Of a DNA stretch of 64,000 bases, positions 1 through 9,177 are shown one piece after another (positions within the stretch are counted from its first letter, which is position 1; each line of letters opens with the position of its first letter). This DNA is from Chryseobacterium phosphatilyticum (lineage in GTDB: Bacteria > Bacteroidota > Bacteroidia > Flavobacteriales > Weeksellaceae): contig NZ_PPED02000002.1 in assembly GCF_002899825.2 (NCBI RefSeq), forward strand, positions 503,631 through 567,630. The letters run 5' to 3'. A program made the position numbers and the translations under genes. Under the pieces are notes generated by a model. That model was not told the origin of the DNA and searched no databases. It saw only the letters and a list, made by a program, of their open reading frames with translations.

Positions 1-1031
1 GGAACCGTTACACACTTATCGTAAAGGTCAATAACACCATCTAAGTCAGTGTCAAGAGCAACTCCGGCACCATCTACTCTTGCTCCTGCAGGAGTATCAA
101 GTTGTCTGTCCCAATCGTCACATACCCCATCGTTATCAGCATCTCCTTTTTTACATACTTCAATATCCTGGTTTTTGTTAGCCAAAACATCAAGTTTGTA
201 ATAGATTTCCTGAAGTGGATCATGCCACATTAAGTGAGATTCGTGTTTTCCTAGTTTTAAAGAAAGACCTAAAGTAGCATTGAAGAAGTTGTCGGAAACT
301 TGTGATGAACGTCTGTTTACATCGCTGTATGGATCTCCTCCTCCGTCAAATGTATCATCACCTGTGATGACATACATTAATCTACCTTCAATGTCAATTC
401 TCCTGTTCACTTTGAATTTTAAACCAGCACCAGCCTGCATAAACATAGAGCCTAGTTTGAAAGGTTTAACTTCAGTCATGAGTTGCTGTCCTTTGATATC
501 TTTTTGGTACGCTCTGTAGGCTATTGTACCAACACCTCCGTATCCGTGAAGTGCCCATCTGTAAGGAGAGTGGTTGTCAACTCTTCTCAACAGATTAGAG
601 AAGTTGATATCTCCTAAGATTGAGATTGCATCATACTGAGTTCTACCGGCTATTGCTTTTGCATCAGGGGCAGCATCTTTAGTATTGAACCATCCTTGTC
701 TGGTTTCACCTCTGTCGTACTGTAGTTTTAAACCAAAAGCATGAGTAATGGCTTTATCAATACTTACGTAAGCAGAATATCCAAAAAGGTTTTTACCGTT
801 ACCATTCTTAATTGATGTTAAATCTGCTGATTGCATCAATGGAACTCCAACCCCCGCGGAAATAGACCAGTCATTAAATCTTTTCGATTGGTTGGTAAAT
901 GGGGAAACATTAGCAGACCCAGAAGAAAATGTATTAGGGTACTCTCCTTTTGAAACTGCCGTTGAGTCTTGTGCATAAGTGGCAGTAGGAATTGCCATAG
1001 CTAATGCAACAATTGCTAAACTTAATTTCAT
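1..1031 (-). CDS. OmpA-family outer membrane protein, first tandem copy, cut by window edge
   Basis: This reading frame starts at ATG 1031 and stays open to the left edge, so its C-terminus is outside the window. It begins with a signal peptide (MKLSLAIVALAMAIPTATYA) followed by the mature start QDSTA. About 340 residues are visible: a beta-barrel-like N-terminal domain, then Asp-rich thrombospondin type 3 calcium-binding repeats ending near DKCVTVP at the edge. It is nearly identical at DNA level to the gene at 1241-2764, so an OmpA peptidoglycan-binding domain probably follows beyond the edge, as in that copy. The likely role is a structural outer membrane protein tethering the membrane to peptidoglycan. 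The family assignment is firm. The missing C-terminus is inferred. Confidence 0.85.
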   Translation of the reverse strand, partial: MKLSLAIVALAMAIPTATYAQDSTAVSKGEYPNTFSSGSANVSPFTNQSKRFNDWSISAGVGVPLMQSADLTSIKNGNGKNLFGYSAYVSIDKAITHAFGLKLQYDRGETRQGWFNTKDAAPDAKAIAGRTQYDAISILGDINFSNLLRRVDNHSPYRWALHGYGGVGTIAYRAYQKDIKGQQLMTEVKPFKLGSMFMQAGAGLKFKVNRRIDIEGRLMYVITGDDTFDGGGDPYSDVNRRSSQVSDNFFNATLGLSLKLGKHESHLMWHDPLQEIYYKLDVLANKNQDIEVCKKGDADNDGVCDDWDRQLDTPAGARVDGAGVALDTDLDGVIDLYDKCVTV

Positions 1032-1183
1032 AGTGTTATTTTTTTAAGTTAAGTTATTTTAAATGATTTTTTACGTTAAAAAGTGATTTCGTGTTATTTT
1101 TTTTCCGAGGAACGTGTTGGCTGTTAGTCCTTTTAATACGAACTCCCTCTAAAATGATATAAAGGTATGTAAAATATTTCGTA

Positions 1184-1223
1184 GTAAAAAAAAAATAAAC
1201 CGAAAAGAACTTCTTTTCGGTTT
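1184..1223 (-). terminator. Rho-independent terminator of the second OmpA-family gene
   Basis: A perfect 13-bp inverted repeat (AAACCGAAAAGAA at 1197-1209, its complement at 1211-1223) lies just after the stop codon at 1241. It is followed on the minus strand by a T-run. It separates the second and first tandem copies. Confidence 0.8.
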
Positions 1224-1240
1224 ATGTGTATAGTAAAAAG

Positions 1241-2764
1241 TTACTTTTTCTTTTTCTTAGCAGGTGCTTTTTTCACAGTTTTTTTCACTGGAGCATCTTC
1301 ATAGTCTTTCTTTTTAATAGAATTCCATTCAGAACTTTCTATAAATTTCACTGTTACTTTTCTGTCTGCTAATCTTTCAGCGTCTGAAGCTGATGCAGGA
1401 ATCTTGGCTTCTGCGGAACCTACACCTCTTGATTTTAGCACATTATCATTAACTCCTCTGGTTTCTAAAGCAGAAACAACAGAAGCAGCTCTTTCTTTAG
1501 ATAGTCTCAGGTTATATGCTGCATTTCCTTTAATGTCAGTATGTCCTGTTAACAAGTAATTTCCTCCGTTTTCTTTAATAATTGAAGCCGCAAGATCTAA
1601 TTTACTGTTAGATTCAGGTCTGATCGTTGCCTTATTGAAGTTAAAGTAGATGTCTTTCAATGTTTTTTCTACTTCTACTGCAGTATCATTGTTGTCTTTT
1701 TTCTTCGGACATCCGTTGTTTTCAACAGGGCCGGGAACCGTTACACACTTATCGTAAAGGTCAATAACACCATCTAAGTCAGTGTCAAGAGCAACTCCGG
1801 CACCATCTACTCTTGCTCCTGCAGGAGTATCAAGTTGTCTGTCCCAATCGTCACATACCCCATCGTTATCAGCATCTCCTTTTTTACATACTTCGATATC
1901 CTGCTTTTTGTTAGCCAAAACATCAAGTTTGTAATAGATTTCCTGAAGTGGATCATGCCACATTAAGTGAGAATCGTGTTTTCCAAGTTTGAATGAAAGA
2001 CCTAAAGTAGCGTTGAAGAAGTTGTCGGAAACTTGTGATGAACGTCTGTTTACATCGCTGTATGGATCTCCTCCTCCGTCAAATGTATCATCACCTGTGA
2101 TGACATACATTAATCTACCTTCAATATCAATTCTTCTGTTCACTTTGAATTTTAAACCAGCACCAGCCTGCATAAACATAGAGCCTAGTTTGAAAGGTTT
2201 AACTTCAGTCATGAGTTGCTGTCCTTTGCTATCTTTTTGGTACGCTCTGTATGCTATTGTACCAATACCTCCATATCCATGAAGTGCCCATCTGTAAGGA
2301 GAGTGGTTATCTACTCTTCTCAACAGATTAGAGAAGTTGATATCTCCCAAGATTGAGATTGCATCATACTGGGTTCTGCCGGCTATTGCTTTCGCATCTG
2401 GAGCGGCATCCTTAGTATTGAACCATCCCTGTCTGGTTTCACCTCTGTCATATTGTAAATTAATTCCAAAAGCGTGGGTAATTGCTTTATCAATACTTAC
2501 ATAAGCAGAATATCCAAAAAGATTCTTACCATTACCGTTTTTGATAGAGGTTAAATCTGCTGATTGCATCAGGGGAACACCTGCTCCTACTGATATAGAC
2601 CAGTCATTAAATCTTTTCGATTGATTATTAAATGGGGAAACATTCGCAGAACCAGAAGAAAATGTATTGGGATATTTTCCATCTGTAGCTGCAGTTGAGT
2701 CTTGAGCATAGCTGGCTGTCGGGATCGCCAAAGCCAGTGATGCTATTGCTAAACTTAATTTCAT
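1241..2764 (-). CDS. OmpA-family outer membrane protein with thrombospondin type 3 repeats
   Basis: This 507-residue protein has a signal peptide (about residues 1-20, ending SYA), an N-terminal barrel-like domain to about residue 285, and Asp-rich type 3 repeats (KGDADNDGVCDDWD, then DTDLDGVIDLYDKC). A C-terminal OmpA/MotB domain starts near YFNFNKATIRP and contains the GHTD and LSKERA motifs typical of peptidoglycan binding. It ends in an unusual lysine-rich tail (APAKKKKK). Residues of the TGHTDxxG and R-x-x-V regions are intact, so it should bind diaminopimelate in peptidoglycan. It is the middle of three tandem paralogues. A separate terminator follows it. Its exact physiological role in this organism cannot be told from sequence. 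Confidence 0.9.
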   Translation of the reverse strand: MKLSLAIASLALAIPTASYAQDSTAATDGKYPNTFSSGSANVSPFNNQSKRFNDWSISVGAGVPLMQSADLTSIKNGNGKNLFGYSAYVSIDKAITHAFGINLQYDRGETRQGWFNTKDAAPDAKAIAGRTQYDAISILGDINFSNLLRRVDNHSPYRWALHGYGGIGTIAYRAYQKDSKGQQLMTEVKPFKLGSMFMQAGAGLKFKVNRRIDIEGRLMYVITGDDTFDGGGDPYSDVNRRSSQVSDNFFNATLGLSFKLGKHDSHLMWHDPLQEIYYKLDVLANKKQDIEVCKKGDADNDGVCDDWDRQLDTPAGARVDGAGVALDTDLDGVIDLYDKCVTVPGPVENNGCPKKKDNNDTAVEVEKTLKDIYFNFNKATIRPESNSKLDLAASIIKENGGNYLLTGHTDIKGNAAYNLRLSKERAASVVSALETRGVNDNVLKSRGVGSAEAKIPASASDAERLADRKVTVKFIESSEWNSIKKKDYEDAPVKKTVKKAPAKKKKK

Positions 2765-2821
2765 CGTGTATTATTATTTGATTTTTTTAATAAAGTACAA
2801 AGTTGTTTTTAAAACACTTTG

Positions 2822-3946
2822 TTATTTGACTGGACAACCGTTATTTTCAACAGGTCCCGGCACAGTTACACACTTATCATAAAGATCAATAACTCCGTCA
2901 AGATCCATATCTAAAGCAACTCCGGCTCCATCTACTCTTGCTCCTGCAGGAGTATCAAGTTGTCTGTCCCAGTCGTCACATACTCCGTCATTATCTTTAT
3001 CACCTTTTTCACACACTACAAAGTCTGTAGAGGCGTTTTCTAAAACGTTGGTTCTGTAGTATGCTTCCTGAAGTGGGTCATGCCACGCTAGATGTGTTTC
3101 ATGTTTTCCTAATTTGAAAGATACTCCCAGAGATACTGTCCAGGCGTTGTAAGATCTTTTGTTGTTAAGGATTGTATATCTGTATTGGGATTCTACAGGT
3201 TGCGCAGGATCATAACTTGCGTTGTTATATCCACTTCCATCAAATGATTGTTCTCCACTAATCAGATACATGGTTCTGGCTTCAACATCAATAAGTTTTG
3301 AAACGTTATACTTTAACCCTAAACCAAGCTGATAGTATACAGAACCAAAATCAAGATCCTTCTTCACAAATTGAGGAACTCTCTTAGGATTATCACTCCA
3401 TCTGTTTCTGTCATTATCATGCAGAGAGGTTCTGTACCCTTGAAGTCCAATACCTCCATAACCATGGAATGCCCATCGGTATGGAGAATGATTGTCCACT
3501 CTTCTTAGTAAATTGGAGAAGTTGATATCTCCTAATAAAGCAATTTGATCAAACTGAGTTGTAGCCGTTGCTACGCCTGCTAACTGTCCAGGTACACCGG
3601 GAAGCTGACCTGTTTGTTTTGTTTCTCCTCTGGTGTACATAATACTTGCCCCGAATGTATGTGAGATTTGCTTATCAATACTTACGTAAGCATTATATCC
3701 CCAATTGACCTTATCCTTGTTGATAGAGGTTAGGGCAGAGTGCACCATAAATGCAGGACCCCCTCCAACAGATATAGACCAGTCTCTGAAGCGTCTGGCT
3801 TTATTGTTGAATGGTTGAACATTGGCGGAACCCGAAGAGAAAGTATTAGGATACTCAGTGGAAGAGTTTACTGTAGTACTGCTGTTTTGAGCTTGTGCGT
3901 AAGCTGCGATAGGCAGTGTAGCCAATAATAATAAACCTAATTTCAT
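2822..3946 (-). CDS. OmpA-like paralogue lacking the OmpA domain
   Basis: This 374-residue protein is the third tandem member. It has a signal peptide (MKLGLLLLATLPIAAYA), a barrel-like domain diverged from the other two, and almost identical type 3 repeats. The frame then stops right after NNGCPVK, where the paralogues continue with a linker and an OmpA domain. It therefore lacks the peptidoglycan-binding domain. The stop may be an ancient truncation or a functional shorter form; no remnant of the OmpA domain is evident in the 57 bases before the next gene. Close spacing suggests it could be the first gene of a short unit with 1241-2764. Confidence 0.85.
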   Translation of the reverse strand: MKLGLLLLATLPIAAYAQAQNSSTTVNSSTEYPNTFSSGSANVQPFNNKARRFRDWSISVGGGPAFMVHSALTSINKDKVNWGYNAYVSIDKQISHTFGASIMYTRGETKQTGQLPGVPGQLAGVATATTQFDQIALLGDINFSNLLRRVDNHSPYRWAFHGYGGIGLQGYRTSLHDNDRNRWSDNPKRVPQFVKKDLDFGSVYYQLGLGLKYNVSKLIDVEARTMYLISGEQSFDGSGYNNASYDPAQPVESQYRYTILNNKRSYNAWTVSLGVSFKLGKHETHLAWHDPLQEAYYRTNVLENASTDFVVCEKGDKDNDGVCDDWDRQLDTPAGARVDGAGVALDMDLDGVIDLYDKCVTVPGPVENNGCPVK

Positions 3947-3963
3947 ACTGTATGTTTTATGTT

Positions 3964-4380
3964 TTAAATAAAATCTTTTAATAATATTCTGGAAAAATCC
4001 CTTTCAAAAAGATGTTTTTTATGAGGGATTTCTAATCTTTCTGATTTAAAATTCAAATCATTATACTTAATGATATCAATATCTATTAGTCTATCAGTAT
4101 AGCCTCCAGATACCTTTGAATCATTAATTCTTCCCATTTCAACTTCAATGCTTTTTATACAATTAAGCAGTTGAATTGGTGTTAAATGCGTGAATATTAC
4201 TGTTGCAATATTACAAAAAATATTGGAACTAGCAAATTCTACAGGATCTGAAAATAAAAATTCGCTTATTTGTGAAATGTTATTCCCTGCCTCCTGTATT
4301 TTCTGTAAAGCAAGCTCTATATTTTTTTTTTGCTCTCCAAGATTACTTCCTAGTAACAAAACTACCTTTTGCTGCGACAT
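3964..4380 (-). CDS. folK: 2-amino-4-hydroxy-6-hydroxymethyldihydropteridine diphosphokinase
   Basis: FolK transfers pyrophosphate from ATP to 6-hydroxymethyl-7,8-dihydropterin, the step before dihydropteroate synthase in folate synthesis. The 138 residues match the short FolK family. The N-terminus VVLLLGSNLGEQKKNIELAL carries the substrate-binding GSNLG motif. The signature DRLIDIDII (DRxxDxDI) near residue 95 supplies the two magnesium-binding aspartates. It is transcribed away from sppA, with only 20 bases between the start codons, so the two genes share a very compact promoter region. The cytosolic role is secure from the motifs. Confidence 0.93.
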   Translation of the reverse strand: MSQQKVVLLLGSNLGEQKKNIELALQKIQEAGNNISQISEFLFSDPVEFASSNIFCNIATVIFTHLTPIQLLNCIKSIEVEMGRINDSKVSGGYTDRLIDIDIIKYNDLNFKSERLEIPHKKHLFERDFSRILLKDFI

Positions 4381-4400
4381 ATTGGAAAATTGATTGATTT

Positions 4401-6155
4401 ATGAGAAGTTTCTTTAAAAATGTTTTGGCAAATATAGTAGCAATTCTTATACTTTGCGCTTTATTTTTCGTCTTTTTCATTATGATGCTTGTTTTTAGTT
4501 CTATGGGCAGTGACAAGTCAGTAGTGGTGAAAAAGAACTCCGTTCTTACGATTAATTTGAAAACAAATATTATCGATAGCCCTACTGAAGAAGAAGTGGG
4601 ATTATTTGGAATCGGAAGTCAGAATAAGAGCGTCCTTTTATATGATGTATTGGAAGCTATTAACAAAGCTAAGACTGATGATAACATTAAAGGAATTAGT
4701 ATTGAAGCTGATGATTTAAATGCGGGGTTGACTCAGATTGATGATATCAGGAATGCTATTGCAGATTTTAAAAAGAGTGGGAAATTTGTGTATGCTTATG
4801 GAAACGGGGTTTCGCAATCTGCTTATTATTTAGGATCAGTGGCTGATCAGTATTACCTAAACCCTGCCGGAGGTATAGAATTAAAAGGTCTTTCTACAGA
4901 AGTTACATTCCTGAAAGATTTTGCGGATAAATATGGAATTGGTATCGAAGTAATTCGTCACGGTAAATTTAAGTCTGCTGTTGAACCTTTTTTAAGAAAT
5001 GATATTTCTCCTGAAAATAAAGAACAGCTGAGTACTCTTTTGAATGATCTTTGGAAAAATACATCCAATAAAATTGCTGTTTCAAGAAAAATAGATTCAG
5101 CCCAGTTCAAAACAGTAGTCGATAGTTTGTACGGAATGATACCGGAGCTTGGGGTAAAATATAAACTTGCAGACAAGCTTATTCAGAAAACAGAATATGA
5201 GAACCTGATTAAAGCAAAATTGAGTGTAAAGGATAAAGAAAACCTCAATAAAATTTCATTAGGGAGTTACATCAATTCTTTTTCAGATAAGGATAATTCC
5301 GGAGAGAAAGTAGCTGTACTATATGCTTCAGGATCTATTAACAACGGAGATGGTTATAACGATATCTATTCTGAAAAATACGTGAAATATATTAAGAAGC
5401 TTCAGGACGATGATAAAGTGAAAGCCGTTGTTTTTAGAATTAATTCTCCAGGAGGTAGTGCCAATGCTTCAGATGAAATTTTATTTGAATTACAGCAATT
5501 GAAAAAGAAGAAGCCTCTGGTTGTTTCTTTTGGGGATTATGCAGCTTCGGGTGGATACTACATAGCAATGGCTGCAGATAAGATTTATTCGGAACCTAAT
5601 ACGCTTACCGGATCCATCGGGGTTTTTGGAGTGATGCCTTATTATAAAGATATTGCCAATAAAAACGGAATCCGTGCAGATATTGTTGCTACGAATGCAA
5701 ATTCTATGTATTATTCAGGATTAAATGGAGTGACGCCGTATGGAGTGAATATGATGACAAAAAGCGTTGAAGGAACATATAAAAGATTTGTCCATTTCGT
5801 AACACAAAACAGAAAACAAAGTTTTGAACAAATTGATAATGTTGGTGGCGGAAGAGTATGGAGTGGGACTCGTGCTAAACAAATTGGTCTGGTAGATGAG
5901 CTGGGAACATTAAATGATGCCGTTAAATTTGCTGCACAAAAAGCAGGGTTAAAATCTTATCATGTTGATTCTTTTCCAAAGAGAATCTCTCCTGTAGAGC
6001 AACTTTTCAAAGATCTTAATGAAGAGGATGTATCTGCAAGAATTATTAAAAATAAAATAGGTAAATCCAACTATGAGATCTTACAACAGATCACAGACAA
6101 AAAATTACAGTCTGAAATTAAAATGGAAATGCCTTACCAAATCAGGGTTAACTAA
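4401..6155 (+). CDS. sppA: Signal peptide peptidase SppA, 67K type
   Basis: This 584-residue membrane-anchored serine protease degrades cleaved signal peptides. An N-terminal transmembrane segment (about residues 9-33) is followed by two tandem S49/ClpP-like domains, the long SppA architecture. The catalytic lysine sits in the first domain (K191 in RHGKFKSAVEPF). The nucleophile sits in the second domain (S383 in DYAASGGYYIAM). This cross-domain Lys/Ser dyad matches the Escherichia coli enzyme. It is divergent from folK. A strong hairpin follows its stop codon. All key residues are present, so it should be active. Confidence 0.95.
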   Translation: MRSFFKNVLANIVAILILCALFFVFFIMMLVFSSMGSDKSVVVKKNSVLTINLKTNIIDSPTEEEVGLFGIGSQNKSVLLYDVLEAINKAKTDDNIKGISIEADDLNAGLTQIDDIRNAIADFKKSGKFVYAYGNGVSQSAYYLGSVADQYYLNPAGGIELKGLSTEVTFLKDFADKYGIGIEVIRHGKFKSAVEPFLRNDISPENKEQLSTLLNDLWKNTSNKIAVSRKIDSAQFKTVVDSLYGMIPELGVKYKLADKLIQKTEYENLIKAKLSVKDKENLNKISLGSYINSFSDKDNSGEKVAVLYASGSINNGDGYNDIYSEKYVKYIKKLQDDDKVKAVVFRINSPGGSANASDEILFELQQLKKKKPLVVSFGDYAASGGYYIAMAADKIYSEPNTLTGSIGVFGVMPYYKDIANKNGIRADIVATNANSMYYSGLNGVTPYGVNMMTKSVEGTYKRFVHFVTQNRKQSFEQIDNVGGGRVWSGTRAKQIGLVDELGTLNDAVKFAAQKAGLKSYHVDSFPKRISPVEQLFKDLNEEDVSARIIKNKIGKSNYEILQQITDKKLQSEIKMEMPYQIRVN

Positions 6156-6173
6156 CTAAATTATATTGTACAC

Positions 6174-6215
6174 AAAAATCCCGGATCTGAATTTCAGATC
6201 CGGGATTTTATTTTT
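6174..6215. terminator. Bidirectional terminator between sppA and the GlsB/YeaQ-family gene
   Basis: A 14-bp perfect inverted repeat (ATCCCGGATCTGAA at 6178-6191, complement at 6193-6206) is flanked by an A-run on the left and a T-run on the right. It can terminate both convergent genes. Confidence 0.88.
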
Positions 6216-6223
6216 ATTATCTC

Positions 6224-6478
6224 TTAGCTTTTCTTGGTTGCCATTCCGTAAATCCAGAGAACAATGAGTGATCCTCCTATGGCAAGCAACATACTTCTGA
6301 AATCGAAACTTTCAACTGTTCCCCAGCCTATAAGGTTTCCTACAAATCCTCCAACAAATGCTCCTACAATCCCCAGGATAATTGTCATCAGCCATCCACC
6401 TCCCTGAGTACCCGGCATTATTAATTTTGCAATAGCTCCTGCGATAAGACCAAATATGATCCAAGTTAAAATTCCCAT
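6224..6478 (-). CDS. GlsB/YeaQ/YmgE family stress-response membrane protein
   Basis: This small 84-residue, very hydrophobic protein has three predicted membrane segments. Glycine-rich helices such as GLIAGAIAKLIMPG and IVGAFVGGFVGN are typical of the transglycosylase-associated family (GlsB/YeaQ/YmgE). Members are inner membrane proteins linked to stress responses, but no enzymatic activity is established for the family and the old transglycosylase name is misleading. It stands alone between the sppA terminator and ftsY. Confidence 0.9.
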   Translation of the reverse strand: MGILTWIIFGLIAGAIAKLIMPGTQGGGWLMTIILGIVGAFVGGFVGNLIGWGTVESFDFRSMLLAIGGSLIVLWIYGMATKKS

Positions 6479-6548
6479 AGTTTCAAATGTTTTAATTGTT
6501 AATATTTAAATGATTTGTTTACTAATATAAGGGAAAATATGATATAAA

Positions 6549-7502
6549 TCATCTTTTCTTGAAGAATGAGTCTACAAATTCCGTACCATTAAAAAGTTGC
6601 AAATCCTGCATTTTTTCGCCTACACCAATATATTTTACAGGAATTTGGAATTGATCGGAAATCCCGATAACTACTCCTCCTTTTGCTGTTCCATCCAATT
6701 TTGTTACCGCTAACGCATTCACCTCCGTGGCGGCTGTAAACTGTTTTGCCTGTTCAAATGCATTCTGTCCTGTTGAACCATCCAAAACTAATAAAATCTC
6801 ATGAGGAGCATCCGGAATAACTTTCTGCATTACCCTTTTAATCTTAGAAAGTTCGTTCATCAGGTTGATCTTATTGTGAAGTCTTCCTGCGGTATCAATA
6901 ATGGCTACATCCGCATTTTGAGCTACAGCACTTTGTACAGTATCAAATGCTACTGAAGCGGGATCAGAGCCCATTCCTTGTTTTACAATAGGAACACCCA
7001 CTCTTTCACTCCAGATAGTCAATTGATCAACTGCAGCAGCTCTAAAGGTATCGGCAGCTCCTAAAACAACATTTTTACCTTCGGATTTAAACTGGTGAGC
7101 CAGTTTTCCGATGGTAGTCGTTTTACCAACACCGTTTACCCCAACAACCATGATAACATACGGTTTTTTGGAAGTATCAATATTTCCTGTTCCTGCATGA
7201 GGGTTTTCAAGAAGTAATCCTGAAATCTCTTCACGAAGAATATTATCCAGTTCGCTTACCCCAACATATTTGTCTCTGGCAACACGCTCTTCAATTCTTT
7301 CTATAATTTTAATAGTGGTAGAGGCACCCACATCAGATGCAATCAATATTTCTTCAAGATCATCAAGAACCTCATCATCTACTTTACTTTTGCCGACTAC
7401 GGCCTTTGTCATTTTTTCAAAGAAACCCTGGCTGGATTTTTCTAACCCCTTATCTAAAGTTTCTTTTTCTTCCTTTTTGAAAATATTTTTAAACCAACTC
7501 AT
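6549..7502 (-). CDS. ftsY: Signal recognition particle receptor FtsY
   Basis: FtsY is the membrane-associated GTPase that docks the signal recognition particle with its ribosome at the translocon. The 317 residues contain a short N-terminal acidic region, an NG domain with the P-loop GVNGVGKTTT, the insertion-box segment DTFRAAAVDQL, the DTAGR motif, and the guanine-specificity motif TKLDGTAKGG. The extended acidic A domain of enterobacteria is absent, as usual in this phylum. It is followed closely by a RidA-like gene upstream (15 bases). Assignment is secure. Confidence 0.97.
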   Translation of the reverse strand: MSWFKNIFKKEEKETLDKGLEKSSQGFFEKMTKAVVGKSKVDDEVLDDLEEILIASDVGASTTIKIIERIEERVARDKYVGVSELDNILREEISGLLLENPHAGTGNIDTSKKPYVIMVVGVNGVGKTTTIGKLAHQFKSEGKNVVLGAADTFRAAAVDQLTIWSERVGVPIVKQGMGSDPASVAFDTVQSAVAQNADVAIIDTAGRLHNKINLMNELSKIKRVMQKVIPDAPHEILLVLDGSTGQNAFEQAKQFTAATEVNALAVTKLDGTAKGGVVIGISDQFQIPVKYIGVGEKMQDLQLFNGTEFVDSFFKKR

Positions 7503-7517
7503 AGTTTTAGTTTATTC

Positions 7518-7985
7518 TTATTTATTTTTAATCACTGCTGTGGCTTCTACTTCTATAAGCACATCATTTCTGAAAAGTTTACTTACCTCTACAAGGCTGC
7601 TTACAGGCGGAGTTTGAATATTGATATATAGATCTCTGACCTTCCTGAAATCCGGTGTTTTGGAAATGTCGGTTATAAAGATTCCTAATTTTATAATATC
7701 TTTTCCTGTACCTCCATATTCTTTCAGTATATTTTCGATATTCCTGAAAACCTGTTGAGTCTGTTCTTCTACATTACTTCCTACCAGAATTCCTTTATCG
7801 TTTAAAGGAACCTGTCCGGATAAAAAAATCATCCTGGAATTGCCACAGTCAATACTTACTGATTGAGATAGCCCTTTAATGCTGAAAACTTTTGGTGAAC
7901 TTTTATATTCTATCGGATCCATTGTTTTCTGACTGAATGAAAATAGAAAAAATACCGTGCAAACCAGAGCAAGAATTTTTTTCAT
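7518..7985 (-). CDS. Secreted RidA (YjgF/YER057c/UK114) family protein
   Basis: RidA proteins hydrolyse reactive enamine/imine intermediates from PLP enzymes. This 155-residue version starts at ATG 7985, where a signal peptide begins (MKKILALVCTVFFLFSFS). An upstream in-frame start would put 17 non-signal residues in front and is unlikely. The Rid core follows, with IFLSGQVPLND, VEEQTQQVFRNIENIL, and IFITDISKTPDFRKVRDLY. The export signal is unusual because classical RidA is cytosolic. It may act in the periplasm on another substrate, which I cannot name. It may be co-transcribed with ftsY. Confidence 0.85.
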   Translation of the reverse strand: MKKILALVCTVFFLFSFSQKTMDPIEYKSSPKVFSIKGLSQSVSIDCGNSRMIFLSGQVPLNDKGILVGSNVEEQTQQVFRNIENILKEYGGTGKDIIKLGIFITDISKTPDFRKVRDLYINIQTPPVSSLVEVSKLFRNDVLIEVEATAVIKNK

Positions 7986-8140
7986 ATTTAATTGATTAAT
8001 AATCTGGTGAGCAAAGATAACAAAAAAACTACCCAAAAGATAAGTGTTTTTTTTACATTGTATATAAATTACAGACTGGTTTTAAGGTAATCTTATACCT
8101 TGTACACTTGTATCTTGTTTCTTTTTATCTTTTTTAAATG

Positions 8141-9100
8141 TTATAATTCTACCTTGTCTCCAAGCCTTGCAATATTAAAACCATTTGCCAGAACTGTTTG
8201 TGTTTGTTGGCTGTCCGGAATTAAAAGTTTGTTCGTATGGTTCAGATGTATAAAGTGTATTTTCTTTTTTTCCAGAGCAGGCAAACTCCTGAAAAGTTCC
8301 ATACTTTCTGTTACAAATGGATGTGGAATTTCGGCGATGTCTCTAAAACCTACTTCTTCTGCATCGTAAAATGTAGCATCCAGAAAGGCATAATCAACAG
8401 TCCTGATAAGATCTGTAATGTTATGCTTCCATGTGCCCCATTTATCTATATCAGGGATGAATAAAGCTTTTTTATGAGGCCCTTGAATAAGGTATCCTAC
8501 TGTTTCTGAGTACTCATCCCTATGAGGGACCTGGATAGGAGTTACCCGAAGGTGAGCCGTTATTTGTAAAGGAACTTCATTCTGCATTTCCTGGATCGAA
8601 ATATTCTTTAAATGGGTTAATTGTGACCAGGGTCCATTGTTTTCAAAATATTTTTTCAGCCTTGGCATGGCATACACCGGAATATTTTTGGAATTCATAG
8701 CTTCTCTTCCTAAAAACATTAAACCTGTGTAATGGCCAATATGAGCATGAGTAATAAAAATTCCATCCGGGGTTGTTTTATCTAAGGAGCCGGATTGTTG
8801 CTGTAGCAGCTGAACTTGTTGCGGGAAATCCGGGCTGGCATCAAAAATATAGTTTTTTTGAAGGTCATGATCTATGACTCCCAGCGATGTTATTTTCCGG
8901 TCTTGTTTCGGATGTTTCCAAAGGTCTGCACAGCAACTTTTTTTGCAGCCTGCCTGTGGCGAGCCTGCATCCTGTACATTTCCAAGTACAATCAGAGTTA
9001 CTCCTTTATCTGAGGTTTCTTTTTCTTTGTTTTTGCTGTTTTGAGCATCAACGGGGCTTGAAAGACAAATACTTAAAAGTAGAATGAACAACGATTTCAT
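8141..9100 (-). CDS. Exported PqqB-like metallo-beta-lactamase fold hydrolase
   Basis: This 319-residue protein has a signal peptide (MKSLFILLLSICLSSPVDA). It resembles the PqqB branch of the MBL superfamily: VLGNVQDAGSPQAGCKKSCC near the N-terminus, the metal-site segment THAHIGHYTGL, a later VPHRDEYSETVGYLI, and FIPDIDKW. The usual HxHxDH motif reads HxHxGH, so the second metal site is likely altered, which is also seen in PqqB. No other PQQ biosynthesis gene is nearby, and export argues against a role in PQQ synthesis. The reaction and substrate are unknown. Confidence 0.82.
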   Translation of the reverse strand: MKSLFILLLSICLSSPVDAQNSKNKEKETSDKGVTLIVLGNVQDAGSPQAGCKKSCCADLWKHPKQDRKITSLGVIDHDLQKNYIFDASPDFPQQVQLLQQQSGSLDKTTPDGIFITHAHIGHYTGLMFLGREAMNSKNIPVYAMPRLKKYFENNGPWSQLTHLKNISIQEMQNEVPLQITAHLRVTPIQVPHRDEYSETVGYLIQGPHKKALFIPDIDKWGTWKHNITDLIRTVDYAFLDATFYDAEEVGFRDIAEIPHPFVTESMELFRSLPALEKKKIHFIHLNHTNKLLIPDSQQTQTVLANGFNIARLGDKVEL

Positions 9101-9123
9101 GAGTAGATCTTTTGAATATAAAA

Positions 9124-9157
9124 ATAAAAAAACTACTCAAAATGTGAGTAGTTTTTA
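9124..9157 (-). terminator. Terminator of the rpmB-rpmG-DUF4295 operon
   Basis: A 10-bp stem (AAACTACTCA at 9130-9139, complement at 9144-9153) is followed on the minus strand by a T-run. It lies 20 bases past the stop of the DUF4295 gene. Confidence 0.8.
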
Positions 9158-9177
9158 TATTGTAAATAAAGTGTTGA

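Larger units (their letters stand above)
1..2764. repeat. Tandem gene duplication (1-1031 and 1734-2764)
   Basis: The two segments, offset by 1733 bases, are nearly identical over the whole visible coding length, from the start codon to the thrombospondin repeats. Similarity stops abruptly upstream of the start codons. Differences are scattered, mostly silent or conservative changes. This indicates a recent duplication or gene conversion of an OmpA-family gene. Confidence 0.85.
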
